Source: Fomitopsis serialis (Eukaryota > Basidiomycota > Agaricomycetes > Polyporales > Fomitopsidaceae). Taken from it: a stretch of 64,000 nt of DNA. Below, one piece after another: positions 12,069-23,100 of this stretch. The stretch lies in NCBI RefSeq assembly GCF_022376445.1, contig NW_025954985.1, forward strand, positions 248,001 to 312,000. Reading direction: 5' to 3'. The notes beneath the pieces were generated by a model. That model did not search any database. It was not told where the DNA came from and saw only the letters and a program-made list of their open reading frames with translations. The position numbers and the translations under genes were made by a program. Each line of letters begins with the position of its first letter. Position 1 is the stretch's first letter.

Positions 12069-12297
12069 ACAGCTGTTGTAGAAATGATAGGCCGGCCTGC
12101 ACTGAGTGTGTGTGTGGGATTTGGCCTGACGGTCGCCGTGAGCGAGACTGGCAAATTAAAGAACGCACTGACATCTCTGAGCGCCGGCAACGTTGGCTGT
12201 AGCCAGTGCGTGACTTCGCCAACCGTCGTCTCGCCAGCCAAAAACCCGCTCCACACATCCCCGCGCGCGAGCGGTCTATCGTTTCTACAACAGCTGT
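12069..12297. repeat. Long imperfect inverted repeat (foldback)
   Basis: A left arm at 12069-12093 (ACAGCTGTTGTAGAAATGAT...) matches the reverse complement of 12273-12297 with two mismatches. Inside lies a second, shorter pair (ACGCACTG at 12163-12170 and CAGTGCGT at 12204-12211) and intermediate partial matches, so nearly the whole 229 bp could fold into one hairpin. TGCACTGAGT also occurs as a direct repeat at 12098 and 12311. No coding capacity is evident. It could be a MITE-like or foldback remnant. Confidence 0.6.
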
Positions 12298-12299
12298 CA

Positions 12300-13985
12300 T
12301 ATGCGCAGACTGCACTGAGTTCGGTGTCAGATCCCGAGGGCTGGATGAGCGCAGCCTGCGCCGACATGTCAGTGGAAATGGCGAGTTAGTAAGAGTAAGT
12401 AAGTACTTACTGCTACGCGGTATGTACAACACCCATCCGCTCAACTCGTTCTGTCAAGTGCATGCGCGCGGTTGTGCAAGTAACGGCGCATGCTTCGCGT
12501 GGCCAATGTCCATGCCATGGAGTCTGTTGCTCCCCATGCACACTAGGAATGATGTGAATGCAGCGGGTGTGCATATACCGCTGTCTGCTGCGCGGTTCCT
12601 TGTCTGCCACTGCACTTGGTGTATCCGTCTGACGACATAATACGCATTTGCCATTCCAGCCGCAAAGCCTGCCTGCCTGGCCTGCGGAGCCTCTGTCAAA
12701 GGCCTTTGACTCGGGACTCCATACAGACGGACTCGGAGTCTTCTTACACCTGGAAAACGCACGTACGTCGAATCCCGCGAACACGTCGCTCTCTGGCACA
12801 CAATTTCATGCCTCGCGAATCTTGGGCTAATAATCACCACGTCTTGACGGTCAGCAGGTTCCTGTCATGGACGGCGATGTGTGTGCTCATGCAAGGCAGA
12901 AGTCGGAATGTGCTGGCTCGCATCTGCGCGGGGCAAGGCAGACAGCAGACTGTACGCGCCGCTGGCATAGACCCGGGCGGATAGTCGACCTTGTACGTCT
13001 AGCCGAACCGTTCCCGCCCATTTGACGATGACATCCAGTAGGATTATCCTGTTAGCACTGGTCTGCGAGGTATAGTTTTAGTGTATCTTCCACATATACG
13101 AGAGGCCACTTATCCCGGAGCAGAGAGTATGATCATATCACCAATTCGCGGAGCCACTGTCTGAGTGGGCGGCATTACAGATGTCGAAGAACCATGCGCG
13201 GAAAGAAACGGACAATGGCAGAAGTACTGATCTGAGCGAAATGTATACGGTACGGTATCAGAAAAGTGTTGGCTGCGGTGATTTGAGAGCATGCTAGAAA
13301 GAACCAGTATCAGCCAAACGAGGGACGTGACATAGACCTTGAACGTGCAGTGAGGACGGCCGGTCGTTGCGTGACGAGTCTCGCAGACTTTCGTTCCGTT
13401 GGTCTGGTGGGCAAGTAGACGTGCATGAATTACGAGAATCGTGTACCTCCGTCTTCTGCGTTGTCTGGTAGTTGTCAGATAGTAGGAACCATGAATGCTA
13501 TCGAAGTCTCGGAGCCTAACTTGCGATGGCATGACATCATGAGGAACTGAAAGATTTATAGAGATATCGGACGTACCAAGGGCATGCTTGATCGTGCTTA
13601 TGTTCCTTCAATAAAACTACAAAGTAGTGCAGTGCGGCAGTCAACCCGCGATGCGGCGTACTAGTGAGAGCCGAACACCTGGCACCGGCTAGTAGCCTGT
13701 GTAAGTACTAGCCCGGTGTATATCATGATGTTGGCTGAGTGCTCCGCATTTGAGCCTCGTATATTGGCGAGTCCAATTGATGCTATGGCAGCCTCCACCA
13801 ACTAGTTGCTTTCGACCGAATCTGTATACCAACGTAAGCACACATGTGGCAGGTGTCCGAGACTGGTCCGAGAGCTGCAGTAGAGTTGCAGACTCCGAGG
13901 CGAAGAAGATGGTGGCGTTGAATGAGGCTGTTTCCAAATTGGGAGCCTTTTGCATTACATAATAAACGCGTATTATGTATGCGGG
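12300..13985. other. Intergenic region without a supportable gene
   Basis: Several overlapping open frames of 100-200 codons occur on both strands, but they have no recognisable domains and no consistent splice chain. A small palindrome (AGTAAGTACTTACT) is near 12400. The last tens of bases are the RPA1 promoter. Confidence 0.5.
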
Positions 13986-13992
13986 ACACGCG

Positions 13993-14006
13993 ACGCGTCG
14001 ACGCGT
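13993..14006 (+). promoter_or_regulatory. Two MCB-like ACGCGT motifs before RPA1
   Basis: ACGCGT occurs at 13993-13998 and again at 14001-14006, 40-53 bp before the RPA1 start. The replication-factor context fits G1/S control by an MBF-type factor. The motif is seen; its function is inferred. Confidence 0.5.
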
Positions 14007-14045
14007 TCCGCGTTCTCTCTCTGCGACCACGACGCGCAAATCGAC

Positions 14046-16216
14046 ATGGCTCAAGATTACCAGCTCACTGCCGGCATCTGCTCGCGTCTTGCAGACGTGA
14101 CAAACATTGAGGATAAAATCCTTGAGTCCCAACCAACCATACAGTTCCTGTCTTTCAAGAAAGTCGCGCCTACGACGGCAGGGGCTGCCACGGTTGATCG
14201 CTACCGTATCATCGTTTCCGATGGCGAACACTTCTTGCAAGCTATGCTGGCGACACAACTGAACCATCTCATCGAGGAGGAACGCATAAAGAAGCATTCA
14301 ATTGCGGTCATCGACAAGTTTTCGTGCAATCTGGTACAGGACAAGCGGTATGTCGCGTCGCGTCATTACTTTCTTTCACAGTCGCTAACGACGCGTATGC
14401 GCTCTTGAAGCCTCCTCATTATTCTTGCGCTGAGCATCGTAGCCAAGGATGCTAATAAGATCGGCAACCCCTCGGCTCTGCAACCCCCGAACGCAGGTGT
14501 TCCGACTGCGAACACCACGCCCGCGCCGGGTGCTGCGCCAGCAGCCGCGTCCTCATCTGCGACATCAGCTGCTGTAAGAGCTCCTCAGCAGCCGCCACGC
14601 CAGCAAGGCCGCGCGGGGCGAACAGCCATCTACCCGATTGAGAGCTTGAGCCCCTATCAGAATAACTGGACGATCAAGGCGCGTGTCGTCCAGAAATCGG
14701 ACATCAGGACATGGTCGAACCAGCGCGGCGAGGGCAAACTTTTCAGCGTCACGCTCATGGACGAGACTGGCGAGATCAAAGCGACGGGATTCAACCAGGT
14801 GGTTGATGAATTGTACGATAAGATCCAGGAGGGCAAGGTGTACTTCATCTCGCGAGCGAGGGTGAACTTGGCCAAGAAGAAGTTCTCCAACGTTCAAAAT
14901 GAGTACGAGCTCAACCTGGAACGGAATACTGAGGTGGAAGAGGTACGTGGCCTTCATCAGGGTGTCATACCGCTCGCTCAAACTACCCCTGACGCAGTGC
15001 GTCGATGCTACTAATATGCCGACTGTGCGATACAACTTCGTCGAGCTTGCTAAGCTCACTGACCTTACGAAAGATTCTATTTGCGGTATGTCTTGTTCAG
15101 CACGTTCCCTATCGGTCCTAATGATTGCTGAACTCGCCCTAGATGTGATTGGCGTAGTGCGGGAAGTCACGCCTCTTACTGAGCTCATTTCCAAGGCCGG
15201 AAAGACTGTAAGCCAACTATCGTCGCTATATGCTCTTTGCTGACATGCTTCGCTCAGTTGCAAAAGCGCGAGTTGACTCTCGTCGACCGCTCAGGATACT
15301 CTGTGCGCCTCACGCTCTGGGGGAAGCAGGCCGAGTCTTTCGTCGGTGATGACCAGCCCGTCGTTGCCATCAAAGCAGCGAACGTCAGCGACTTCGGCGG
15401 CCGCTCACTCTCGATGTTCACGACCAGCATCATGCAGATCAACCCCGACATCCCGGAGGCCCACGCGCTGCGCGGGTGGTACGACGCAGCGGGCTCCGGA
15501 CAAACATACCAGGCATACTCGAATTCAGGCGCGGGTGCTGGTAACTTCACCCAGTTCGAGCGCACGGAGATCCTCCCCCTGAACGAGGTAAAGACGCGCG
15601 AGCTTGGGACGTCCGACAAGGTGGACACTTTCTCCGCACGTGCGACGGTAATGCACATCAAGACGGACAATATCGCGTACCCCGCATGCCAAACACAGGG
15701 CTGCAGCAAGAAGGTGCTCGAGAGCCACGACGGCTGGCGGTGCGAGAAATGCAACAAGAGTTGGGACAAGCCGCACTACCGGTACATCTTCCCGATGGCG
15801 TGTGCGGACTACTCGGGCCAGGCATGGCTGCAGGGCTTTAACGAGGTCGGAGAGGCCCTCTTCGACATGCCTGCAAATGAGATCATCGAGATCAGGGTGC
15901 GTCTCTGTATTGTACGTGTCTACGCATGGTTTACTGAAACGTTGTGCTGCAGGACCGAGATGACATCGAGTTCACCAAGGTCGTCGAGCGAGCTGTAGGC
16001 ACTGCGTACAACTTCGCTTGCAGGGCCAGGCAGGAAACGTTCAACGTACGTCTTCCTTATGCTTTTTAATCCACGCACGTAGCTCAAACTCTTGTATGTG
16101 TGAAGGACGTGACCCGAGTCCGCTACACCATCCAGAAGATCATGCCCCTCAACTATCGCGAGGAGGGCAAGTACCTGGCTGACCTTCTGCGCCGCTCGGA
16201 TTGGGGGAAATCATGA
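14046..16216 (+). CDS. RPA1: Replication protein A 70-kDa subunit (RPA1/RFA1)
   Basis: Largest subunit of the nuclear single-stranded-DNA-binding heterotrimer used in replication, repair and recombination. Seven exons: 14046-14347, 14411-14942, 14998-15085, 15143-15207, 15258-15896, 15953-16045 and 16106-16216, giving about 609 aa, the usual length. The order is an N-terminal protein-interaction OB fold ([13 protein letters not shown]... to about residue 115), an Ala/Pro-rich linker, DNA-binding domain A ([19 protein letters not shown]), domain B, and a C-terminal domain C with a zinc ribbon at Cys473, Cys478, Cys491 and Cys494. It ends in the conserved [15 protein letters not shown] region. 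All joins are in frame. An in-frame ATG at 13950 also exists, but 14046 matches the family start. Confidence 0.96.
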
Positions 16217-16416
16217 TTGATCTTATGTGTGCTTCGCTGTGTTTGCTCTGCTGTCTCCTCAGTGTACTTGCAGCCTTCCGATTTGTACCTGTATTATAGG
16301 TCCGCGAAATGTGAACTTATCTGCCTCCAACACAAGCGCACTCGTAAGTTATGGCTAAGTAAAATGAGAACATGATACACTACTAGCACAGCGGAGAAAG
16401 GTAAACGACGCATGGC

Positions 16417-18376
16417 TCACAAGTCGCGCTCCGCAGCCTTGTCTAATTGTTGGCGTTTGCGTGCACCGCCGCTGTTGTGACATAAGCGTTAGTGAGTGAA
16501 TAGACAAAGAAGAGTCTGGCCACATACACGTCTGTATCCAGACCCCTCTTCTTCCCGCTCTTCGCCTCGTCCAAGAACTTGTCGAGACCGAACACATCGC
16601 CAGTGTCCTTCTCGAACTGCACAGGACCCTCGCGGACTTCCTGGTCCTGCGCTCCCTCGAAGCCGACCTTGGCTTGACCCATGCCAAAACGATCGTTGTC
16701 GAGAGCCTGTGTGATACCCTCCTCCGTACCCTCGCCGAAGGAGTCTGGTTGCCCTCCGTGATGTTGCCCCGCGCCTTATAGATCGCAGCCGCAGCTGTCG
16801 AGCCATGGAAAACGGGCGGTCGTAGAGGTTATACGCCTCGTCGTCCGCGAAGGTGCCAGACAAGCTGTCCTGGTTGAACAGCCGCGAGTCGAGCATGCTC
16901 TCCTTGGAAGCGTCGGCTTCGCGAGCCCCAGCGCGATCTTCTCTGAGATGTCGCGGTTCTGCTGGCGTGCGAGCATCTTCGCCGCTGCTCCGTACCCATG
17001 TTCGACATGCGCATCTCGCGCTCGCGTTCGCGTCGCTTCTCCTGCCGCATCTGGTCGCGCAACCGCGCTGCGTCCTCGTCCTCCTCTTCCTCGGGTTCGG
17101 ACTCGTCCTCCGAGCCACTGCCGTATGCACCTAGTGATGACTGCATAGCGGCAGTACGCTCCGCGGATGGCTTGCTGTCTGCTGTCCGTGCTGATGCAGG
17201 GATGCCAGCACGTTCCTCGCGAGCACGCTGAGCAAGCATACGGAGGTTCTCCTCCTTCTGGGCCTTCTCCTTTTCGGCGAGCTTCTGTTGCATCAATGCT
17301 CGTTGTCGGACTTCTCGCGTGCATGACGGTCTGCAATGAAGAGCGACTCGGAGAACTTAGCGAAGTTGTCATTGATGTGAACCTAGAGGTTCGGAGGGTT
17401 CATTAGCCATATCGGGCACACTGGAATGATGGAAGACGCACGTCTTGTAGGCCTCGGCCGTCCGCTGCCAAACGCTTATCAAGCGGGATGGTGTAACCCT
17501 TGTTGTTCTTCCAGTTAGATATGCATGGCGGGATCATCCACTCCTTTTGCTCCTGAGCCGTGGCCTTCCGGGGAGGACTCCTCAACACTGGTGGGGGCGG
17601 ACTAGGCGGTCCTCGGGGAATCTTCTTGTGCTTAAACCTTGGAGGCTCCAGCGGGTCCTCGACAATGTCCGTCATCTTGATGATACGCTGCTTCAGCCCG
17701 TCTGATCCACCCTGCTGGCCTGGTGTATAGCGGATGAACGACGTCTTGCCTTGGCCATCCGGGACATTCTTCGGCTGTGCTGCCTTAATCTTCCCGTTCA
17801 CCAGTTCTCCAACGCTGCTCGCGTCTTTTCTGTCGTCGTCTGCACCTCATCCTCCGACGGACGCTCCAGTTGCCGTTCTGTGTCATTAAGGTCTTTCCGG
17901 TGTGCCAACGGCACGAGGTCTTTGAACTGCGACTGTACGATCTTGCCGGCACGTTGGCCTTGCTGAGCAATGGCATCGTAGCGGACATTGCCTTCGGAGT
18001 CTACTTGAAGGGCGAGTGTGTTGCCAGAAGAAGCCTGAACATTGATGAATAATACTGACATCCCAAAGTCAATGAGCGAACGGCACCTTCTTCTTCCCCA
18101 TACCCAGCGGATATTGTGCAACATGGCATTCAGGGTAAGCACCGCCATCGCCTAGTACGCATAAGCTGGTAATTCTCTAGCACAACTGAATACTCACCAA
18201 AGTCATCCGGTGTTGTGGGCTTCCATCCTGGACGCTGCCCGTACGGAGGGACTGCCGCGCGTAGAATCACCGACTGTGACGGCGCTGCAACTGGGAGCTG
18301 TATACCTCATCCTCATCGTCCGACACTGTAGAAGCGTAGGCGGCTTTGGAAGGAGGGACGCAAGAGCGGTAGCCAT
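16417..18376 (-). CDS. PRP45: SNW-domain splicing factor (SNW1/SKIP, yeast Prp45)
   Basis: Spliceosome component that also acts as a transcription cofactor; nuclear. The start at 18376 (MATALASLLPKPP) matches the family N-terminus, followed by PPYGQRPGWKPTTPDDFG, then LALQVDSEGNVRYDAIAQ. The signature core reads CISNWKNNKGYTIPLDKR and continues with AADGRGLQD. After a 60-nt-class intron come VHINDNFAKFSESLFIADRH, a charged coiled region with MRMSNMGTEQ, and near the end KVGFEGAQDQEVREGPVQF. A last intron ends near 16455 with stop at 16417. As read, the gene is broken by eight single missing bases (near 18340, 18302, 17801, 17310, 16982, 16905, 16810 and 16735), mostly in runs of 2-5 identical bases. 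Conserved residues resume exactly after each, so I treat them as consensus errors. Shares a 180-bp promoter with TIM54. Confidence 0.93.
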
Positions 18377-18555
18377 CGTGGACGTCGAAGGCAGAGCGAA
18401 GTTGGGACCGAAAGTGGCGGAGCAACTTGGCGCTCACTTCACAGCTGCCCACGTGACACCGTCTACCGGAGTGGGCGCCTCCTGCTGCAGGATCGGGTAA
18501 TTTCTGCTCACTGCTGGCCGCGTCGTCCTCGAGTGCTTCGCCGCCGCGTCTGGCG

Positions 18556-20114
18556 ATGAGCAACTGACGGGAGACAGTGCCTTCCCGGACCCAAAGTCAC
18601 GACTGACTGGGGTGAAGGCTGCCCTCCAGTACACTGGCATCCCACCGTCATGGCTTGACAAGCGTCCCAGCCTGCCTTCGCGCAACTGGCTCATCTTCCT
18701 CGGTGTCACCTCGACTATTGCTGGGTACTACATCTACGACAGGCGGAAATGCAAGGAAGTACGCGGGGAGTATGTGAACAAGGTCAAGCACCTGTCAGAG
18801 GTCCCGCTACATTCTTTGGACTATCCGCGGAAGGTCACCGTGTACGGCTCAAAATGGCCTGCGGACGAAGATTATGACCGTAGCATGAAGTACTTCCGCA
18901 AGTACGTTAAGGTTCGCCAGTATACTCTCTGACCATATCGCTTAGTGTTGATGTCGATTCAGCCAATTCTCGTCGCCGCTGCGGTCGACTATGAGATGAT
19001 TAACGGGAAGCGGCATGGCGACTTGGCGAGGCATATAGCAGACGACATCAAGCGGAGACGGAGGGTTGAACTAGGCCTAGATCAAGTCCCAGTCGTCTTA
19101 CCCCACAACTCACTGGAGGATAAGCGGCGTCGAGAGCTCGAGGGCGGTATCGTCGTCGTTGGAAGACCGACATTCAAGGAATTAATGGCCGGCCTGAAGA
19201 AAGGCTGGACGGAAACCCTTGAGATAGTGGATAGGGAAGAGAAGCTTTCGAGGGAGCTAGAGAACGATGGCAAGTTCGACGAGCGAGAACCAGAGTCGAG
19301 TGCAGCGTCGGACGGGCCCGAGTTGGATGGCGAACCTATTCCGACTGCGTCGCGCCTCCCGTCTTCCCAGTCGTTCGCGGCATTCACACCCCCGCATCTC
19401 CGAGAGTCGTCCCCATCATCCTCAAAACCTTCAGAAAAGTCCTCCATCCCCGACTCTATGAACACGCCTCCAACCCGCATACCTTCAATGCCTCCGATTC
19501 TGCTAGTCCATTTCGTCGACCACATCGGGTTCTTGCAGATCCCGCATATGATCTGGGAGTTCTTCAACCAGCGGCACAAAGTACGCTCGGGTGCTGAAGC
19601 CGCCTACCGCCTCGTCATGGGCCTGACACGACCGCTCAGCGCTCCACCAGCAGAGGAGCTCTCGACATTGGTGGAAGCGGAGTCGCAAAGCGAACCGGAT
19701 CCCTCCCAGCCACACCTCTCCGAGCCCTCGCTTGCTGACCTCGACTTCGACAAGGACGTCGAGGGGTACTACAAGAAGTCGTACGTGCGTGACTTCGCTG
19801 CCGAGATCGGAAAGGCGCGGGAGGAGTACTACGAGAAACTCCCCGCGCGCCTGGAGACCGCGCGCTCTCTCGCTCGGGGCACACGCGAGCCAACCAAGGA
19901 GGAGGTCAATTACCCACCTCCAACGGAGGTCGAGCTGCGTGCAGAGCGGATGAAGAAAGAACTGCGGTGGCAAGCCGATGAAGAGGGTTGGGACATCGTC
20001 AGGCCTGGCAAGCCCGTTGCATGGGACGAGAGATTTAGGGAAGTGTTGAAGGTGTTCATGGACCTGCCAGCGGGGACAACGAGCGAACGGCCGAGGGAAG
20101 AGGAGACAAAATGA
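18556..20114 (+). CDS. TIM54: Mitochondrial inner-membrane import subunit Tim54
   Basis: Component of the TIM22 complex that inserts carrier-type proteins into the inner mitochondrial membrane. Two exons are clear: to 18911, then 18963-20114. The conserved block ALQYTGIPPSWLDKRP is followed by the single membrane segment NWLIFLGVTSTIAGYYIYD, then LSEVPLHSLDYPRKVTVYGS, RSMKYFRKYVK and, after the 51-nt intron, PILVAAAVDYEMINGKRHGD. A Ser/Pro-rich low-complexity region and an acidic, Glu-rich C-terminus follow. About 500 aa. The N-terminal frame has no ATG; the ATG at 18556 reaches it only if one base is missing near 18566, so the exact start is uncertain. The intron donor (GTTCGC) is weak. Confidence 0.9.
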
Positions 20115-20191
20115 GCCAATTTACTGCTCTTTGACATCTACATCGTAGCCTAGTACACCATTACTCGTAGACACGCGCGGCGCTCCAGCTC

Positions 20192-23100
20192 TTAATCATC
20201 TGGGATAATTTCAACCGCACCGCTCTGCATCCACGCCTCTAGATCTTCGAGTGCGGATTGGAACACGTCAGGCTCGTCACCTGAATCGTCGTCTTCCCAA
20301 TGGACCTGCTTTTCTTTGACCCGGGGAAGTGCACCGTCTTCTTCCACCTTGCTCCTGGGAATGCCCGGAGAATGGTGGCCGCGACTGACATCGGCAGCCG
20401 TTGAGATGTCCTGCTTGGAGTCGCGGTGAGCATCAACGAGATTCGTCGAAGAGGTCATGTCCGCGTCGACTAGTGTGAACATATCTGGGTCCAACGCGAA
20501 CTCTTCGTCATCGTCATTCACTTGCAGTGACTGCGTGATAGGGAACCCATGGTGACGACTGTTCATTACTGCTTGCTCTTCCTCATCCGATGAATCGGCG
20601 ATGAACAAAGCTTCCTTTTGCTTGCCTGCAGCTTTGCGGACAGTCCTGGAAGCGAAGTCTGCGTGTTGTGTGAGTCAACTGACTTGGGACTATGCTAACT
20701 GAAACTACCGTTTGTTCGACGACGGGGGATGATGATCCGAGGACTATATCTGGACTTTCCACGTCGCGTTTGGTCCGCTTTGACGGGGCGCGGAGAGATC
20801 AAAGCTAGACTTCCTCTTGAAGCCGCGAGGTTTGGGAGTCGAACGCTGGTCGACGATTACATCGGAGATAGGATTGTGATCCAAGTCTACGGTAGTGTCA
20901 AGAGCATCTCTGAGCCATTCAGGTCGGTCCTCGACTGGGCTGCACGATGATTCCGTTTGCGCACGATCATCCACTTGAGCAGATCGAATGAGAGAGTCCA
21001 CTTCAGAGTTCGAGTAGTCCGCGCTGGACGGATCCGAAGCAACATCACCTCGGCCACTAGACCCAAAGTACGCGCCGAGCAGCTCGCTAGGGTCCGGCAA
21101 GTCATCGTCAGAGTCCTCCAGCTTAGCTGCCAGTGTTCCGGGAGACGAGTTCTTAGAGACGATCTCGACATCCGAGTCGGACCTAGCCCCCTTTCTTGCC
21201 CGAGAGTCAGCAGCCCAGTGATCTTCAAGCTTGATCCTCCGACCAGCAGGCAACTTGAGGTTCTTCTGCACGCCCGTTTGTGCATGGAGGGTGTCCACCT
21301 GCTTGAGACGCGCATCCGGTCTGTCGCAGGGTTTGGCCTTTGCTTTCGGCTTTGGACGGGGAACATCCTCGGGGCGGATAGCCTGAACGGGACCAGACGG
21401 AGGCGATGGGAGCTCGGTGGAAAGGTTGTCGTCGGCTGCTGCGCAGATCGCTTCGACACGCTTTCTGGACATGGGAGGAGGCTTGTCGAGGCCGTCTTTG
21501 CAGCTGGGATTTTGTCAGTGCATGGGACCATGTTACCAGGCAAACAACGGCGGCCGTACCACAAGTGCCGACATTTAGTCTTATCCTTGCATGAGTGGTT
21601 GCATCTGCGAACCGGTGACACTTCGAACAAACTCTTTATGTTTTCGCATACTCACTCGTATTTCCCATCTGACCGCCTTTTGAAGCCGAGTAACGAAGAC
21701 ATCGCATTGGTTGAGGCTTTAGCAGCACTCTTTCCTGGATGCTTTCCCGAGACGTTGTCTTGCTGCTTCATTGGCTGCTCGACTGCAGCTGCATCACGAT
21801 GTCAGACATGTCAGAAGTGCGAGTCTCAGGCGTGAACGAACACTCAGGCTTGCGTTGGTGTCCTACCGGAGAATCCTCGTCATCCAGTGCCATATTCCAG
21901 AAGTCAGGGTCTTCGTCAAGACCTTCCAATAGCATGTCCTGGGTAGAGAGAATGAGATAGACGCTATATGGGCAAGGCATGTACTACCGTGCTATTCTGC
22001 GGGCGAGTGTCCCTTGTCGGGAACTGTATGGCGCTGATCTGAGGCTTGTAGCTTTCGGATACTGTCACGCCGGCGTACACGTCCTATAGAATGCTCAAAC
22101 GTCAACATCGGCGAGGGCTATGTGCCGGATGGCGTCGCACCGAACTGATATAGACAAGGATAGACTGGCTGGGTTTCGTGAAGCTCACATTGAGCGTGAA
22201 CGTCTTGGTGTCCTTCAGCGCTTTCGTGCTACGCGAATAGTCAGGACTCGGGATAACATGAGGAAAACCTGCTCACGGGATACGGCGGAAATCAACGAAG
22301 TCCAATTCAGAAGTTACTGTAAGCACCGCAGTCATATCCGCCATCCTGGTCTTGCCCCTCTTCGCCTTAGCGGAATCGGTCTCGATGATCAGGCCACATT
22401 CGACCTCCAGCTCCACCTCAACTGGTTTCTGGGCCTTATGGGCAACCAAAGCGTTCTCAGAGATCCTGAGAGTGTATTGAGGAAGCTGCTGAACTGAAGC
22501 GATGACGTTGAGCCCAAATGGACTCTTGCGGTTCAGTAACTGTTTGCCATTTAATCACAACGCATCGTTCAGTGGACGATACTACGTACCACATCAATGA
22601 GAAACGGATCCTGCTGCCGCAAAGCGGCGATGGTCGTAATGCCGTGTTCGGCGAGAACCTGTGAGATTTCAGACAGCGTCGATCATGCAATAAGTAGAAG
22701 TGGGTACCTGCACCTTTCGTTCATGACGACATGAGCACGATAGCAAAGGGCTAGAGTTAATAACATACGATTTCTCTCCAATCGTGTCGATCTGACGTAG
22801 CACATAATGCCGGTCCTCCCAAGCCTTCGCATTCAGACAGCGCATTCTGCGTACCGGGTAAGCCTGGGTGAACAGCCGCTCATGCTGTTCCTGTACGCAC
22901 AGCTCCAACCCATTCTTCAGGTGTGCGCCAGATTTCTTAACAATCGCCACTTCGACAACAGCTGTCCTGTCCTCAGTATGAGGTCGAAACGGGGACAAGT
23001 AGGCAGCACACCTTCACAATTCGCGAAATATGACGAAAGATAGAGTAAGCCTCCAGCACGGGATTGTTGTCTCCGCTCTTGTATTCAGGATCTGAGAGGT

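Noticed and set aside
12003..12984. Several 120-140 codon frames on both strands
   Set aside because: They overlap each other and the inverted repeat, and none has a domain or splice pattern.
13689..14297. 202-codon minus-strand frame
   Set aside because: It overlaps the RPA1 promoter and first exon antisense and has no recognisable family.
16417..18376. SNW1 as a pseudogene
   Set aside because: All lesions are single missing bases, with no missense decay in invariant residues; an essential gene with this pattern is better explained by consensus errors.
20957..21835. 292-codon open frame on the plus strand
   Set aside because: It lies antisense to the MER3 C-terminal coding exons, whose frame and Cys/His motif match the family; the antisense frame has no domain.
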